From NCBI GenBank assembly GCA_964407695.1, contig CAYOWQ010000012.1, positions 67,018 through 131,017 of the forward strand: DNA of 64,000 nucleotides. Reading direction: 5' to 3'. This document shows, in pieces, positions 12,501-20,111 of the stretch (position 1 is the stretch's first letter; each line of letters opens with the position of its first letter). Both the position numbers and the translations under genes were made by a program. This stretch comes from CAYOWQ01 sp964407695. Its GTDB lineage: Bacteria > Planctomycetota > Phycisphaerae > Phycisphaerales > SM1A02. Below the pieces are notes generated by a model. That model had not been told where the DNA came from and searched no databases. It saw only the letters and a program-made list of their open reading frames with translations.

Positions 12501-12645
12501 GATCAATCATCACCGATCGCGCTTCGCCCTAGCCAAGGCTTCGAATCGCAATCGAAATGGCCGCAACACGGTCCATCGGTCAGGAGCATAGCTGCAATCC
12601 CTGACGGGTCAATTCGGACAACCGCATCGCCGTCATGACGCCAGT

Positions 12646-13878
12646 TCAATCTGTCCCGTTCAAGCCCCAGGGAACCCTCAGCCAGTCCAGCGGAACCGCC
12701 AGTGGATCCTCGACCAGTTGGCTCAGTCGCGGCAACTTGGGCGGCCGGGGGGCGTCTCCCATCGGCCACGCCTTGAACTTCCAGACCAGGTAGGCCACAG
12801 CCGCATCGCGCTGGGCATCGCCGCTCTGGCCCATCGATTCGAGAACCGATGTCGCCGAGGCTCCGAACCCGGCAAGGGCATGGAACGCCATGATCCCATC
12901 TTCGGAAATGTCGTTCGACCCGAGGTGTTCGACGAGGATCGGCACCGCGGTACCGACCAACTCGGCCACGCCCCCTTCGCCGGCCACGACCGCACTGAGA
13001 AATCGCAATTGTCCATCCTGCGAGTTCATCCCCACCAGGAGAAATTCAGACGCCTCCTTCGCGTGCTTCGAAAGGTAATAAAGGCAGTCATTGGCGTTGC
13101 AGAGTTCCACTCGGCTTGCGGCCGGGTTTCTCGAATCGTCGGCCAACCCCTCGGCCGACACCCGCAGCAGGTCGCGCGAGGGCGACTCGCCGGCAATGGC
13201 CTGAAGAATCGACGCCGCATACTGGCGGAACTGCCAATCGTCAGACCGCAGGGCCGACTCAAGAGCGGCTACACCTCTCCCACCGAACCCACGAAGGCGA
13301 TCCGAAGCCGCCATGGCATTGAAATCAATGTCATCGTTGCGGAGATCGTTTACAACCAGCACGAGCGTCCGATCAATCTCTTCCTCTGTTAGTTCGAAAT
13401 TGTCGAATCGGCGACGAGTCTCGCGCTTGACCGATCTGGGGGTGGCGGATTGCAAGACCTCTTCGATCTTCAGCAGCACCCCGGACGGCGCGGCGGCGAC
13501 CAGCCGCGATTCCAGTTCTGGCGGCCAACACCACAGCGACAGAGCCGTCGCCGAAAGGACGATCGTCGCAACGCCGGCCATGGAGCGATGGGGTTGCCGA
13601 CGGAGCCACCGCCGGTTGGAGTGCTTCCGGCCACACTCCGGGCAAAGGACCCCGCCGCGATCATCCTCAACCGCGCCGGAGAGGTCGTAGCCGCAGGGCC
13701 GGCGCATGGAGAGCCACGGGTTGAACCGCCCCCACCATCCTGATGGACGAGGGCCCAAGCAATACTTCCGCGGCCGACGACACAGCCACGGGACTATCCA
13801 GATTCCTGCGCAGCAGACGCCGCCAACCAGCAGCGCCCCGATCAGCCATGTGTCCAGTTCCGCCACCACCAGGTTCAT
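12646..13878 (-). CDS. HEAT-type membrane protein with zinc ribbon
   Basis: 410 residues from the ATG at 13878. A membrane segment occupies residues ~8-30, then a zinc-ribbon-like pair of knuckles, CGYDLSG and CPECGR (about residues 62-84), and a second hydrophobic segment near 98-118. This N-terminal arrangement recurs in planctomycete membrane proteins. The remaining ~280 residues are helical, with alternating short helices and phrases such as GVAALESALRSDDWQFRQYA that resemble HEAT/Armadillo repeats, suggesting a protein-protein interaction domain. Function unknown. It is upstream of ileS on the same strand. Confidence 0.8.
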   Translation of the reverse strand: MNLVVAELDTWLIGALLVGGVCCAGIWIVPWLCRRPRKYCLGPRPSGWWGRFNPWLSMRRPCGYDLSGAVEDDRGGVLCPECGRKHSNRRWLRRQPHRSMAGVATIVLSATALSLWCWPPELESRLVAAAPSGVLLKIEEVLQSATPRSVKRETRRRFDNFELTEEEIDRTLVLVVNDLRNDDIDFNAMAASDRLRGFGGRGVAALESALRSDDWQFRQYAASILQAIAGESPSRDLLRVSAEGLADDSRNPAASRVELCNANDCLYYLSKHAKEASEFLLVGMNSQDGQLRFLSAVVAGEGGVAELVGTAVPILVEHLGSNDISEDGIMAFHALAGFGASATSVLESMGQSGDAQRDAAVAYLVWKFKAWPMGDAPRPPKLPRLSQLVEDPLAVPLDWLRVPWGLNGTD

Positions 13879-14026
13879 CGTACCAACCCGAACAAGACCG
13901 CGAGAAAATCGTCGATTGCCCTAATTTTGCAGGCCAAAATGAAAAACGGCGCCGACGAATGTGCCGTCAACGCCGCGATCAGGGGAGACTTCAAGAAGCT
14001 GGCCTGTGACGGCCCGAACGTGCTTC

Positions 14027-14515
14027 TCAGTTTGCCGACACTTTCTCGGCATCGAGTCGAAGTTCATGGATCAGCCGCCGGCTGGCGCGACCCGCACGGA
14101 GCTGGCGCTGCACGATGTCGTAGACCCCCGCTCCGGACGTGTGCAGTGCTGCGGTTTCGTAGGCTTCGACATAAAGATCCTCGGCCCGCTCGGCTTCCAG
14201 GAGAGTGGTCCTGCGGTTGGGCTCCTGGATCGCGTGACGCAGATCCAGCCACCAGCGATACAAACAGCCGCTGATGCTGCGGCCGGAATCAGGCTCAGCG
14301 CCGCTGACCCTGACCCAGGCTCGGAGCTCCTCCATGAACCGTCGTCGTTCCTGAGCCAATCGCCGAAACAGGCTCGCCAGCTCGTTGGGCTGCACTTCCT
14401 CCGCAGCGAACTGAAATCCGGCCGCCGAATCCGCGTTGGCCGTGATGAGGTCTTGAACGATGGAGATTTCGTGAGGGGACAGTGAATGAGGCGTGGTGGT
14501 GAGAACAGTCATCAT
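14027..14515 (-). CDS. PA2169-type four-helix-bundle protein (DUF2383)
   Basis: Up to 162 residues. AAGGAG lies 3 bp before the first ATG (14515) and 6 bp before the second (14512), so translation may begin at the second Met. The pattern of a four-helix bundle is clear: an AAEEV helix, LASLFRRLAQERRRFMEEL near residues 47-66, a central G-x-L-x-R-W-x-x-L element and an ERAEDLYVEAYE helix. It matches the PA2169/DUF2383 ferritin-like family, often linked to stress; metal binding has not been shown here. It is the last of four minus-strand small genes (15378-14027). Confidence 0.85.
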   Translation of the reverse strand: MMTVLTTTPHSLSPHEISIVQDLITANADSAAGFQFAAEEVQPNELASLFRRLAQERRRFMEELRAWVRVSGAEPDSGRSISGCLYRWWLDLRHAIQEPNRRTTLLEAERAEDLYVEAYETAALHTSGAGVYDIVQRQLRAGRASRRLIHELRLDAEKVSAN

Positions 14516-14608
14516 CGGCTCCTTGTTTCAGCCGGTCTTCGACGACTCCGACCGGGGGAGATGGCGGCTCCGCCGCCAGACGGATGTGTGCCCCACGATG
14601 GTCCCTCC

Positions 14609-14797
14609 TCAGTGCGTGGCGTCATGAACGGCGTCGCCGATCTCATCCGCCGCATCATCGATGGCGTCGCCCGCGTTGTCGGCTGCGTCATCAACGGTTT
14701 CGCGGATGTCGTCGGCGACTTCGTTGTCGCAGCCGGGAAGAAACAGGAGACTTGCTCCGGCCGCAGCTCCGGCGACGAGAAATTCTCTGGTGTGCAT
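14609..14797 (-). CDS. Small Asp/Ala-rich lipoprotein
   Basis: 62 residues from the ATG at 14797, preceded by GGAG. An in-frame ATG at 14842 is possible, but the signal peptide begins at 14797: MHTREFLV, an Ala/Gly core, then the lipobox LFLPGC (Cys residue 23). The mature part is strongly acidic and built from imperfect repeats of DxADxxGDAIDDAAD, predicted helical. The size and composition resemble the entericidin-like lipoprotein encoded at 15205. It probably anchors to a membrane; role unknown. It lies 93 bp upstream of the four-helix-bundle gene. Confidence 0.75.
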   Translation of the reverse strand: MHTREFLVAGAAAGASLLFLPGCDNEVADDIRETVDDAADNAGDAIDDAADEIGDAVHDATH

Positions 14798-14881
14798 GAT
14801 GTTCGCTCCAACAGGTGTTTGATGGAATCCAATGGCATTCACGATGCGTCAGCGTCGTGAACGCCTTGACGGGTGTCGTGT

Positions 14882-15058
14882 CTACACCGCAGGAGTCTTG
14901 CCTCGAATCAGCCCTGCGATCAGCGAGACCACAAAGAGCACGAGGAAAACGATAAAGAGAATCTTGGCGATTCCCGCGGCTCCGGCGGCCAGGCCGCCGA
15001 ACCCGAAGAGTGCGGCGAGAAGCGCGATCACGAGGAATGCGAGTGCCCAACCAAGCAT
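14882..15058 (-). CDS. DUF1328 small membrane protein (YtjA-like)
   Basis: 58 residues, translated by hand from the ATG at 15058 to TAG at 14882; AAGGAGG lies 6 bp before the start. The protein begins MLGWALAFLVIALLAALFGFG, then a Gly/Ala-rich turn (GGLAAGAAGIAK), then a second hydrophobic segment (ILFIVFLVLFVVSLIAGLI), ending RGKTPAV. This two-helix hairpin with its central GGxAAGAAGIAK matches the DUF1328 family of tiny inner-membrane proteins, which are commonly stress-linked. It sits between two small lipoprotein genes in the same orientation. Confidence 0.9.
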   Translation of the reverse strand: MLGWALAFLVIALLAALFGFGGLAAGAAGIAKILFIVFLVLFVVSLIAGLIRGKTPAV

Positions 15059-15204
15059 GAGAGACCTCCTTTGAGAACGAGTGGAGAGATCGAATCGTGT
15101 GTGAGACCGAGTTATCGTTTCTGATACATCTGTCTCGGGGTGTGTCTTGAATCAATCTTCGAGCGTGGCCCTGAGGCCAGGCTGAATTGCACATGAATTC
15201 GGGA

Positions 15205-15378
15205 TCAGTCCTTCGCGTCCCGCGCGGTGTCCGCGATGGCGTCGCCGGCAGCTTCGGTATCCTTGCCGACGCCTTCGATCGTGTTGCATCCGCTCAGCAC
15301 CGTCCCGAGCATCGCGAGTCCGGCAAAGAGAAAGAAGACGGCGAGCACGTCGAGGACATGATTGTTTCTTGTCTGCAT
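15205..15378 (-). CDS. Entericidin-like lipoprotein
   Basis: 57 residues from the ATG at 15378; a longer in-frame start at 15480 precedes the signal peptide and is unlikely. A hydrophobic core (VLAVFFLFAGLAMLG) leads to the lipobox VLSGC at Cys ~31. The mature sequence NTIEGVGKDTEAAGDAIADTA matches the entericidin A/B pattern (GCNT-x-x-G-x-G-x-D-x-x-x-x-G-x-x-I). Entericidins are short outer-envelope lipoproteins linked to osmotic or stationary-phase stress. It is the first gene of the small-envelope gene set and diverges from the two-component system with 261 bp between. Confidence 0.85.
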   Translation of the reverse strand: MQTRNNHVLDVLAVFFLFAGLAMLGTVLSGCNTIEGVGKDTEAAGDAIADTARDAKD

Positions 15379-15639
15379 GTGGGTTCTCCAGGGTGTTCGG
15401 CGGCAAACTGTTCGCCACTCGCAGGAACTATCCGCCCTCAAACCCATCCCACCGTGAAGGATCCGTGAATCAGTGCTCATTCTTTGGGGGGGTGCGTTGA
15501 AGGGGGCCGGAATGAAATGAATTTCAGAGTCGGCAGGTACTGTTTCATCTGAGGAATGAGCGGACTATGGTCATGGACGCGTAGGCCGTGACACGTGGTC
15601 CCTGGAACACCGCCCCGTCCTCACTCTTGGAGTTCAACC

Positions 15640-16317
15640 TTGAAGATTCTGATCATTGAAGACAACCCTCGAATGGCCGCCTCGCTCGCCAAAGGTCTGC
15701 GCGAGCACGGGTATGCCGTGGATGTCTGCCATACCGGATTTGAAGGCGAAGAGGCCGCGGCCGGGTCGGCGTATGACGCGATCGTTCTCGACCTGATGCT
15801 TCCGGATCGTGATGGTGTGGAGGTCTGTCGCAACCTGAGACGACGCTGCGTCAATACGCCGGTCGTGATGCTCACGGCACTTTCGTCGACTGAAGACAAG
15901 GTTGCCGGGCTTGACGCCGGTGCTGACGACTACATTGCGAAGCCGTTTGAGGTTGAGGAACTGCTGGCCCGGCTTCGAGCGCTCCTGCGGCGGGGAGAGG
16001 CGACTGAAGGCCGATTCCTGAAGTGCGACGACCTGGAGCTTGATCTGTACACTCGAGTCGCCAAGCGGAACGAGAGCCCTGTGGAACTCTCCAACAAGGA
16101 GTTTGCCCTGCTTGAGTACCTGATGCGGAACCCGAATCGCGTGCTCTCTCGCGCCCAGATCGGCGAAAAGGTCTGGGACATGAATTTCGAACCCGTCAGC
16201 AACGTGATCGACGTGTACATTTCGAGCCTGCGAAAGAAGCTGGATCGCGAAGTGCATCGACCGCTCATTCACACCATCAAGAACGCCGGCTATCGATTCG
16301 GCGTGCTTGATTCATAA
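15640..16317 (+). CDS. OmpR-family response regulator
   Basis: 225 residues, starting at the TTG at 15640 (KILIIEDN follows, GGAG 8 bp before); a GTG at 15595 would add 15 residues ahead of the conserved receiver start. The receiver domain has acidic residues E-D at 7-8, the phospho-acceptor D51 in IVLDLMLPDRDG, a Thr/Ala-type switch segment (VMLTAL) and the KPF Lys. The C-terminal winged helix (residues ~125-220) shows the LSNKEFALLEYLMRNPNR and VDVYISSLRKKLD type elements. It is followed after 24 bp by its histidine kinase. The target genes are unknown; the divergent small-envelope gene set is an obvious candidate. Confidence 0.94.
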   Translation: MKILIIEDNPRMAASLAKGLREHGYAVDVCHTGFEGEEAAAGSAYDAIVLDLMLPDRDGVEVCRNLRRRCVNTPVVMLTALSSTEDKVAGLDAGADDYIAKPFEVEELLARLRALLRRGEATEGRFLKCDDLELDLYTRVAKRNESPVELSNKEFALLEYLMRNPNRVLSRAQIGEKVWDMNFEPVSNVIDVYISSLRKKLDREVHRPLIHTIKNAGYRFGVLDS

Positions 16318-16341
16318 GGTTCGGTCGGCCGGAGCAACCGC

Positions 16342-17874
16342 GTGCACCAGGAGTTTCGACGAACCGGCAGCTCCATTCGAAGAGTGTCGCTGCGCGTCCG
16401 GATCATGCTGTGGGTGGTCGGCATTCTGGCGGCCATCCAGATCACCCTGGGGGTCGTGTACATGCTGTATCAGCGATCGGAGCTGCGGCAGTTCTTCAAT
16501 GATCGATTGGAGATGCGGGCCGCGGGCGTGGCGAAAGCGATCAAGCCGGCATTATCGGAACTGGATGATGAACGACTGATCGAGGTGTCGCGAGAGGAAT
16601 TGGGCCGGGCTTTTCTCGACAACTTCACCGTGGAGGTGGTGCGAGATGACGGAACTCTGATTGCCAGTACCGTGCGACCCGATCGCGGCCTGAGACAGCA
16701 TTTTCTCTGGGGTCCGGGGCGGGGCCCAGACTCTGACGCCGTGCAGTATGTATCCAGCGCTGCTGAGGACCCGGAACTGCAGATGCAGATGATCCGCAGG
16801 CCCCTCGGCTTCGTGAACGACGAGGGATACAGCGCGATTCTCGCCATCGACGTCGCGTATCGACGCTCCCTCAGCACCATGATGTCGCGAATGCTGGCGG
16901 TCGCGATCCCCCTGGGGCTCATTACAGCCGTCGTCTGCGGTTGGATTGTGGGTGGTGTGGCGGTTGCGCCCCTGGAAAGCCTGCGGGAGGTGGCTCGAAA
17001 ACTGACGCCGGAATCCATTCGTGAGCGGATCGAGTCGAAGGATTCGGTGCCTGAGATTCGTCAGCTTCGCGAAGAGCTGGATCTTGCCCGGTCGCGCATC
17101 GAGCGTGCATTCGCCGCCCAGGCGAGGTTCATGTCCAACGTTTCTCACGAACTGAAAACGCCGATTGCCGTGCTGATGACGGAATCTCAGACGCTGTCGA
17201 AGGAGCAGTTGCCGGAAGAGGCGCAGGTGTTCCTGAGACTGGTGCAGGAAGAAATGCGGCGGCTGGGCCGAATGATTGACAGCTTCCTGACGCTGACCCG
17301 TGTGCAGGACGGCAAATCGACCACGGTGTCACGACGGGTGTATGTGAGCGACCTGATCGTTGATTCCGTCGGACACTGTGACTCCATGGCTCAACAGCAC
17401 GGAGTTCGTCTCGAATTGCGTCTACCCGACGAGGAGTCCGGAATCTCACTATCGCTTCGGGGCGATCCGGATCTGCTGCGAACCATGCTGGACAATCTCA
17501 TCCACAACGCGGTTCGATTCACTCCCGAAGGACGCGCGGTCTGCGTGGCAGCCGACAGCGTGGGCCGCGGCGTCAACATCCGAGTCCGTGATTTCGGCCC
17601 GGGAATTCCCGCCGGGATGATCGATCGGGTCTTTGACCGTTTCGCCCAAGCGGAAAGTGAACGCCGCCAGGGCAGGGGACACGGCCTCGGGCTTGAGATT
17701 GCCCAAGGTATCGCAGAGCTTCACAGCGGAAAAATCGCGGTGCGGAATTGCGATGTCGGATGCGAATTCTCGATCTGGCTGCCGCTGGAGGAATCGGCGG
17801 CGGAGCGATTGCCGGATGAGCCGGTCGCGCATGCGGGTGAAATGAATTTCATCACCCGTTCACCCCAGGCTTAA
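16342..17874 (+). CDS. Membrane sensor histidine kinase
   Basis: 510 residues from the GTG at 16342, with CCGGAG 8 bp before. A first membrane helix lies near residues 20-42, a periplasmic sensor segment of ~140 residues follows, and a second helix near 180-205 leads into a HAMP-type linker. The dimerisation box has the phospho-acceptor H269 in SNVSHELKTPIAVL. The catalytic domain carries an N box (LDNLIHNAVRFTPEG), a G1 box (VRDFGPGIP), the F box (FDRFAQAES) and a G2 box (GRGHGLGLEI). With the regulator upstream it makes a complete EnvZ/OmpR-style or CusS/CusR-style pair. The periplasmic domain has no recognised ligand motif. Confidence 0.94.
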   Translation: MHQEFRRTGSSIRRVSLRVRIMLWVVGILAAIQITLGVVYMLYQRSELRQFFNDRLEMRAAGVAKAIKPALSELDDERLIEVSREELGRAFLDNFTVEVVRDDGTLIASTVRPDRGLRQHFLWGPGRGPDSDAVQYVSSAAEDPELQMQMIRRPLGFVNDEGYSAILAIDVAYRRSLSTMMSRMLAVAIPLGLITAVVCGWIVGGVAVAPLESLREVARKLTPESIRERIESKDSVPEIRQLREELDLARSRIERAFAAQARFMSNVSHELKTPIAVLMTESQTLSKEQLPEEAQVFLRLVQEEMRRLGRMIDSFLTLTRVQDGKSTTVSRRVYVSDLIVDSVGHCDSMAQQHGVRLELRLPDEESGISLSLRGDPDLLRTMLDNLIHNAVRFTPEGRAVCVAADSVGRGVNIRVRDFGPGIPAGMIDRVFDRFAQAESERRQGRGHGLGLEIAQGIAELHSGKIAVRNCDVGCEFSIWLPLEESAAERLPDEPVAHAGEMNFITRSPQA

Positions 17875-17901
17875 CCACTTCTGTAAGGATGCAAACCGCT
17901 G

Positions 17902-18162
17902 TTGAAACGCCCATCAGAGGCGCTGCGGTATCTCATGCTCCTCGTCTTCGTCACCCTCATCGCATGCATTCTTCTCGGGTGGGTCGTATTTTTGCCCGGA
18001 TTGCCCCTTGGTCAGTGGGGAGACCTGGTTTTTCTCGCAAGCGTGTGCTGCTTTATGATCGCGATCGTGCGACTGACGGGGCTGAGGATGCAGCGTCACC
18101 TGCGCGCGGCCGCTCACGAGGAAGCGAAAGGGCACGTCGACGCAGCCCCGGATGATGAGTGA
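17902..18162 (+). CDS. Small two-helix membrane protein
   Basis: 86 residues from the TTG at 17902, following TAAGGA by about 12 bp; an ATG at 17935 would remove the first 11 residues. Two hydrophobic segments (MLLVFVTLIACILLGWVVFL and LVFLASVCCFMIAIVRL) flank a short loop, followed by a charged tail ending DAAPDDE. It lies 27 bp after the kinase gene in the same direction, so it may belong to the same transcript. No family recognised. Its stop abuts the end of the convergent atpG. Confidence 0.6.
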   Translation: MKRPSEALRYLMLLVFVTLIACILLGWVVFLPGLPLGQWGDLVFLASVCCFMIAIVRLTGLRMQRHLRAAAHEEAKGHVDAAPDDE

Positions 18163-19038
18163 TTACTCGAGCGCTGCCGCACCCGAAACAATCTCGGTGA
18201 GCTCGGTTGTGATCTTGGCCTGACGGGCACGATTGTATTGCCGGTTCAGGTCCTTGCCGAGGCCCTTGGCGTTGTCGGTGGCGGCCTTCATCGCAATCAT
18301 GCGCATGATGTGCTCGCTGACGGCGGCATCGCAGAACGCCTGGTAGAGTGACACCTTCACCGTCTGCGGGAGGAGTGTGTCGAGCAGGGCGCTGCTGGAC
18401 GGGCTGAATTCATAGAGCGCGCTGGAGGCCTTCGCGGCCTCGCCCGCCGGTTCAAGCGGCTTCAGCGGAAGAAGCTGCATGACCTCGGGGCGCTGGCGGC
18501 TCTTGGAGATGAACTTCATATATGCCACGTAGATCGAGTCGTACTTCCCTGAGGAGTACTCGTCGATATAGCGCTGGGCAAGCTTCTCGACAGCGTCGTA
18601 GGACGGCTTGTCGCCGAAGCTGTGCTTCTCGGCGACGGGAACGCGAGCGAACTTGAAGTACCCAACGGCCTTCTTGCCAGCCGTTTCGACGATGGGGTCG
18701 ATGCCGCCATTGCGAAGGCCGCGAACGTACTGGTTGGCCGCACGAAGGACGTTGCCGTTGTAGGCCCCACACAGTCCGCGATCAGAGGAGATGACGAGAA
18801 TCAGTTCCTTCTTGACCGGGTTGGCATGACCGAGGATGAGCGGATGATCGATATCCCCCACTGCGGCAGAGACCTCGGAAACCAGCTGGCGAATCTTGTC
18901 GGTATATGGTCGGGAGGCCTTGGCCCGCTGCATGGCCGCGGTGAACTTGGCCGTGGCGATCATCTGCATCGTTTTGGTGATACGAGCGATGGTTCGAACG
19001 GCGAACATTCGTTTGCGGATTTCGCGGATGCGTGCCAT
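18163..19038 (-). CDS. atpG: F0F1 ATP synthase gamma subunit
   Basis: 291 residues; the central rotor shaft of F1. The N-terminus MARIREIRKRMFAVRTIARITKTMQMIATAKF is a gamma-subunit signature (the ITKAM-type helix), followed by LILVISSDRGLCGAYNGNV near residues 79-97. The C-terminal helix has ERIMRMIAMKAATDNA-like sequence (here EHIMRMIAMKAATDNAKG) and ends in a helical QYNRARQAKITTELTEIVSGAAAL stretch. Length is normal. It is unusual in standing alone: no atpA, atpD, atpH or atpC is adjacent, and both neighbours are on the other strand. Confidence 0.95.
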   Translation of the reverse strand: MARIREIRKRMFAVRTIARITKTMQMIATAKFTAAMQRAKASRPYTDKIRQLVSEVSAAVGDIDHPLILGHANPVKKELILVISSDRGLCGAYNGNVLRAANQYVRGLRNGGIDPIVETAGKKAVGYFKFARVPVAEKHSFGDKPSYDAVEKLAQRYIDEYSSGKYDSIYVAYMKFISKSRQRPEVMQLLPLKPLEPAGEAAKASSALYEFSPSSSALLDTLLPQTVKVSLYQAFCDAAVSEHIMRMIAMKAATDNAKGLGKDLNRQYNRARQAKITTELTEIVSGAAALE

Positions 19039-19113
19039 GGGGGTGGGAGTGTAGAGGTTTGGCCGGGGAGGAGCAAGGCGACGGGCTGCGGGTGGAAGAT
19101 TGAACGAAGTCTT

Positions 19114-19135
19114 AACCTGTTTGGTACCACAGGTT
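19114..19135. promoter_or_regulatory. Inverted repeat between atpG and the divergent gene
   Basis: AACCTGT and ACAGGTT form a perfect 7-bp inverted repeat around an 8-bp spacer (TTGGTACC), 76 bp upstream of the atpG start and 68 bp before the ATG of the divergent gene. The position suits an operator acting on either gene. No clear sigma-70 promoter was seen next to it. Confidence 0.4.
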
Positions 19136-19202
19136 GTGGCTGGCTAGATGTCCCAATTCGCTCTCGGCCGGTTCCGGGTTACTCTTTTGGTGGAGGTACC
19201 AG

Positions 19203-20078
19203 ATGCATCAGACCTACCTGATGTCGGGCGCGTCCAAGGAGCTATGGGGACGCCTGCAGGCGTATCAAAGAATTGAGCTTCAAGACGAGGGGGCGTATGC
19301 CAAGCGACTGGCGCGGGAGCAGGGCTGGACGCAGGCGTTTACATCGCGGGTGATCCAGGAGTATGTGCGATTCCTGTATCTGGCGAAGTGCGCGGGGCAT
19401 GCCGTGACGCCTTCAAAAGTGATTGACGAGGCGTGGCATCTGCATCTGATTTTCACCCGATCGTATTGGAGCCGACTTTGCTGCGAGGTTCTTGAGGTTC
19501 CATTGCATCACGATCCGGGGACCGGGTCAGCGAACGATGATGCGACGTTTGCCGAGCAGTACGAGAAGACGCTTGATTCCTATCGACGCATCTTCGGGGA
19601 GCCGCCACGCGATATCTGGGACGCGGGGTCAGTTGAACCGAGCAGTCAGATCCGATGGGGAACGACGGTCGCTGCCGGGGTTTTGATGGGACTGTTTATC
19701 GCCGCGGCGGCGGGGTGCGCCTCGTTGCTCGCAACGCAGCCGTCGGCGATCGAAGTCATCATCGTCGTTGGAGTTCTTGTGTTCGCCGTACTCGTCTCGC
19801 TGGGCTTCATCGTGTCGCGGGTGACCGGCAAGGCGAATCGACAAGACACCCATGATGGCGGGCTCTTCTTCGGATGGTTTGCCTGCGGCGGCGATGCCGG
19901 AACAGGTGGTCACAGTCATCATGGCGGACACGGGCATGACGGCGGGCATTCGCACGGCGGGTGCAGCCATGGCGGGACCGGCTGCGGGCACGGGTCGGGG
20001 TGCGGGGGATCCGGCTGCGGGGGTTCCGGGTGTGGGGGGTCCGGGTGTGGAGGCGGCGGGTGCGGGGGCGGCAGCTGA
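19203..20078 (+). CDS. Gly/His/Cys-rich-tailed membrane protein (glycine-rich domain family)
   Basis: 291 residues from the ATG at 19203, with TGGAGGT 5 bp before; an upstream GTG-type start at 19134 is not needed. Residues ~20-135 form a soluble helical domain with VIDEAWHLHLIFTRSYW, like the W-H-x-H-L motif of the glycine-rich domain-containing (GRDP/DUF1399-type) proteins. Two membrane segments follow near residues 160-180 and 185-205. The last ~70 residues are extremely rich in Gly, His, Ser and Cys, with GGHGHDGG and GCGGSGCGG repeats that could bind metal. A membrane protein of unknown function; similar tails occur in TIGR04222-type proteins. Confidence 0.75.
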   Translation: MHQTYLMSGASKELWGRLQAYQRIELQDEGAYAKRLAREQGWTQAFTSRVIQEYVRFLYLAKCAGHAVTPSKVIDEAWHLHLIFTRSYWSRLCCEVLEVPLHHDPGTGSANDDATFAEQYEKTLDSYRRIFGEPPRDIWDAGSVEPSSQIRWGTTVAAGVLMGLFIAAAAGCASLLATQPSAIEVIIVVGVLVFAVLVSLGFIVSRVTGKANRQDTHDGGLFFGWFACGGDAGTGGHSHHGGHGHDGGHSHGGCSHGGTGCGHGSGCGGSGCGGSGCGGSGCGGGGCGGGS

Positions 20079-20111
20079 CTGGAGCCGGCCTGAATCGACC
20101 CCGAGGGGAGA

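Noticed and set aside
17834..17858. CGGGTGA / TCACCCG hairpin at the end of the kinase gene
   Set aside because: Lies inside the coding region and has no T-run after it; probably not a terminator.
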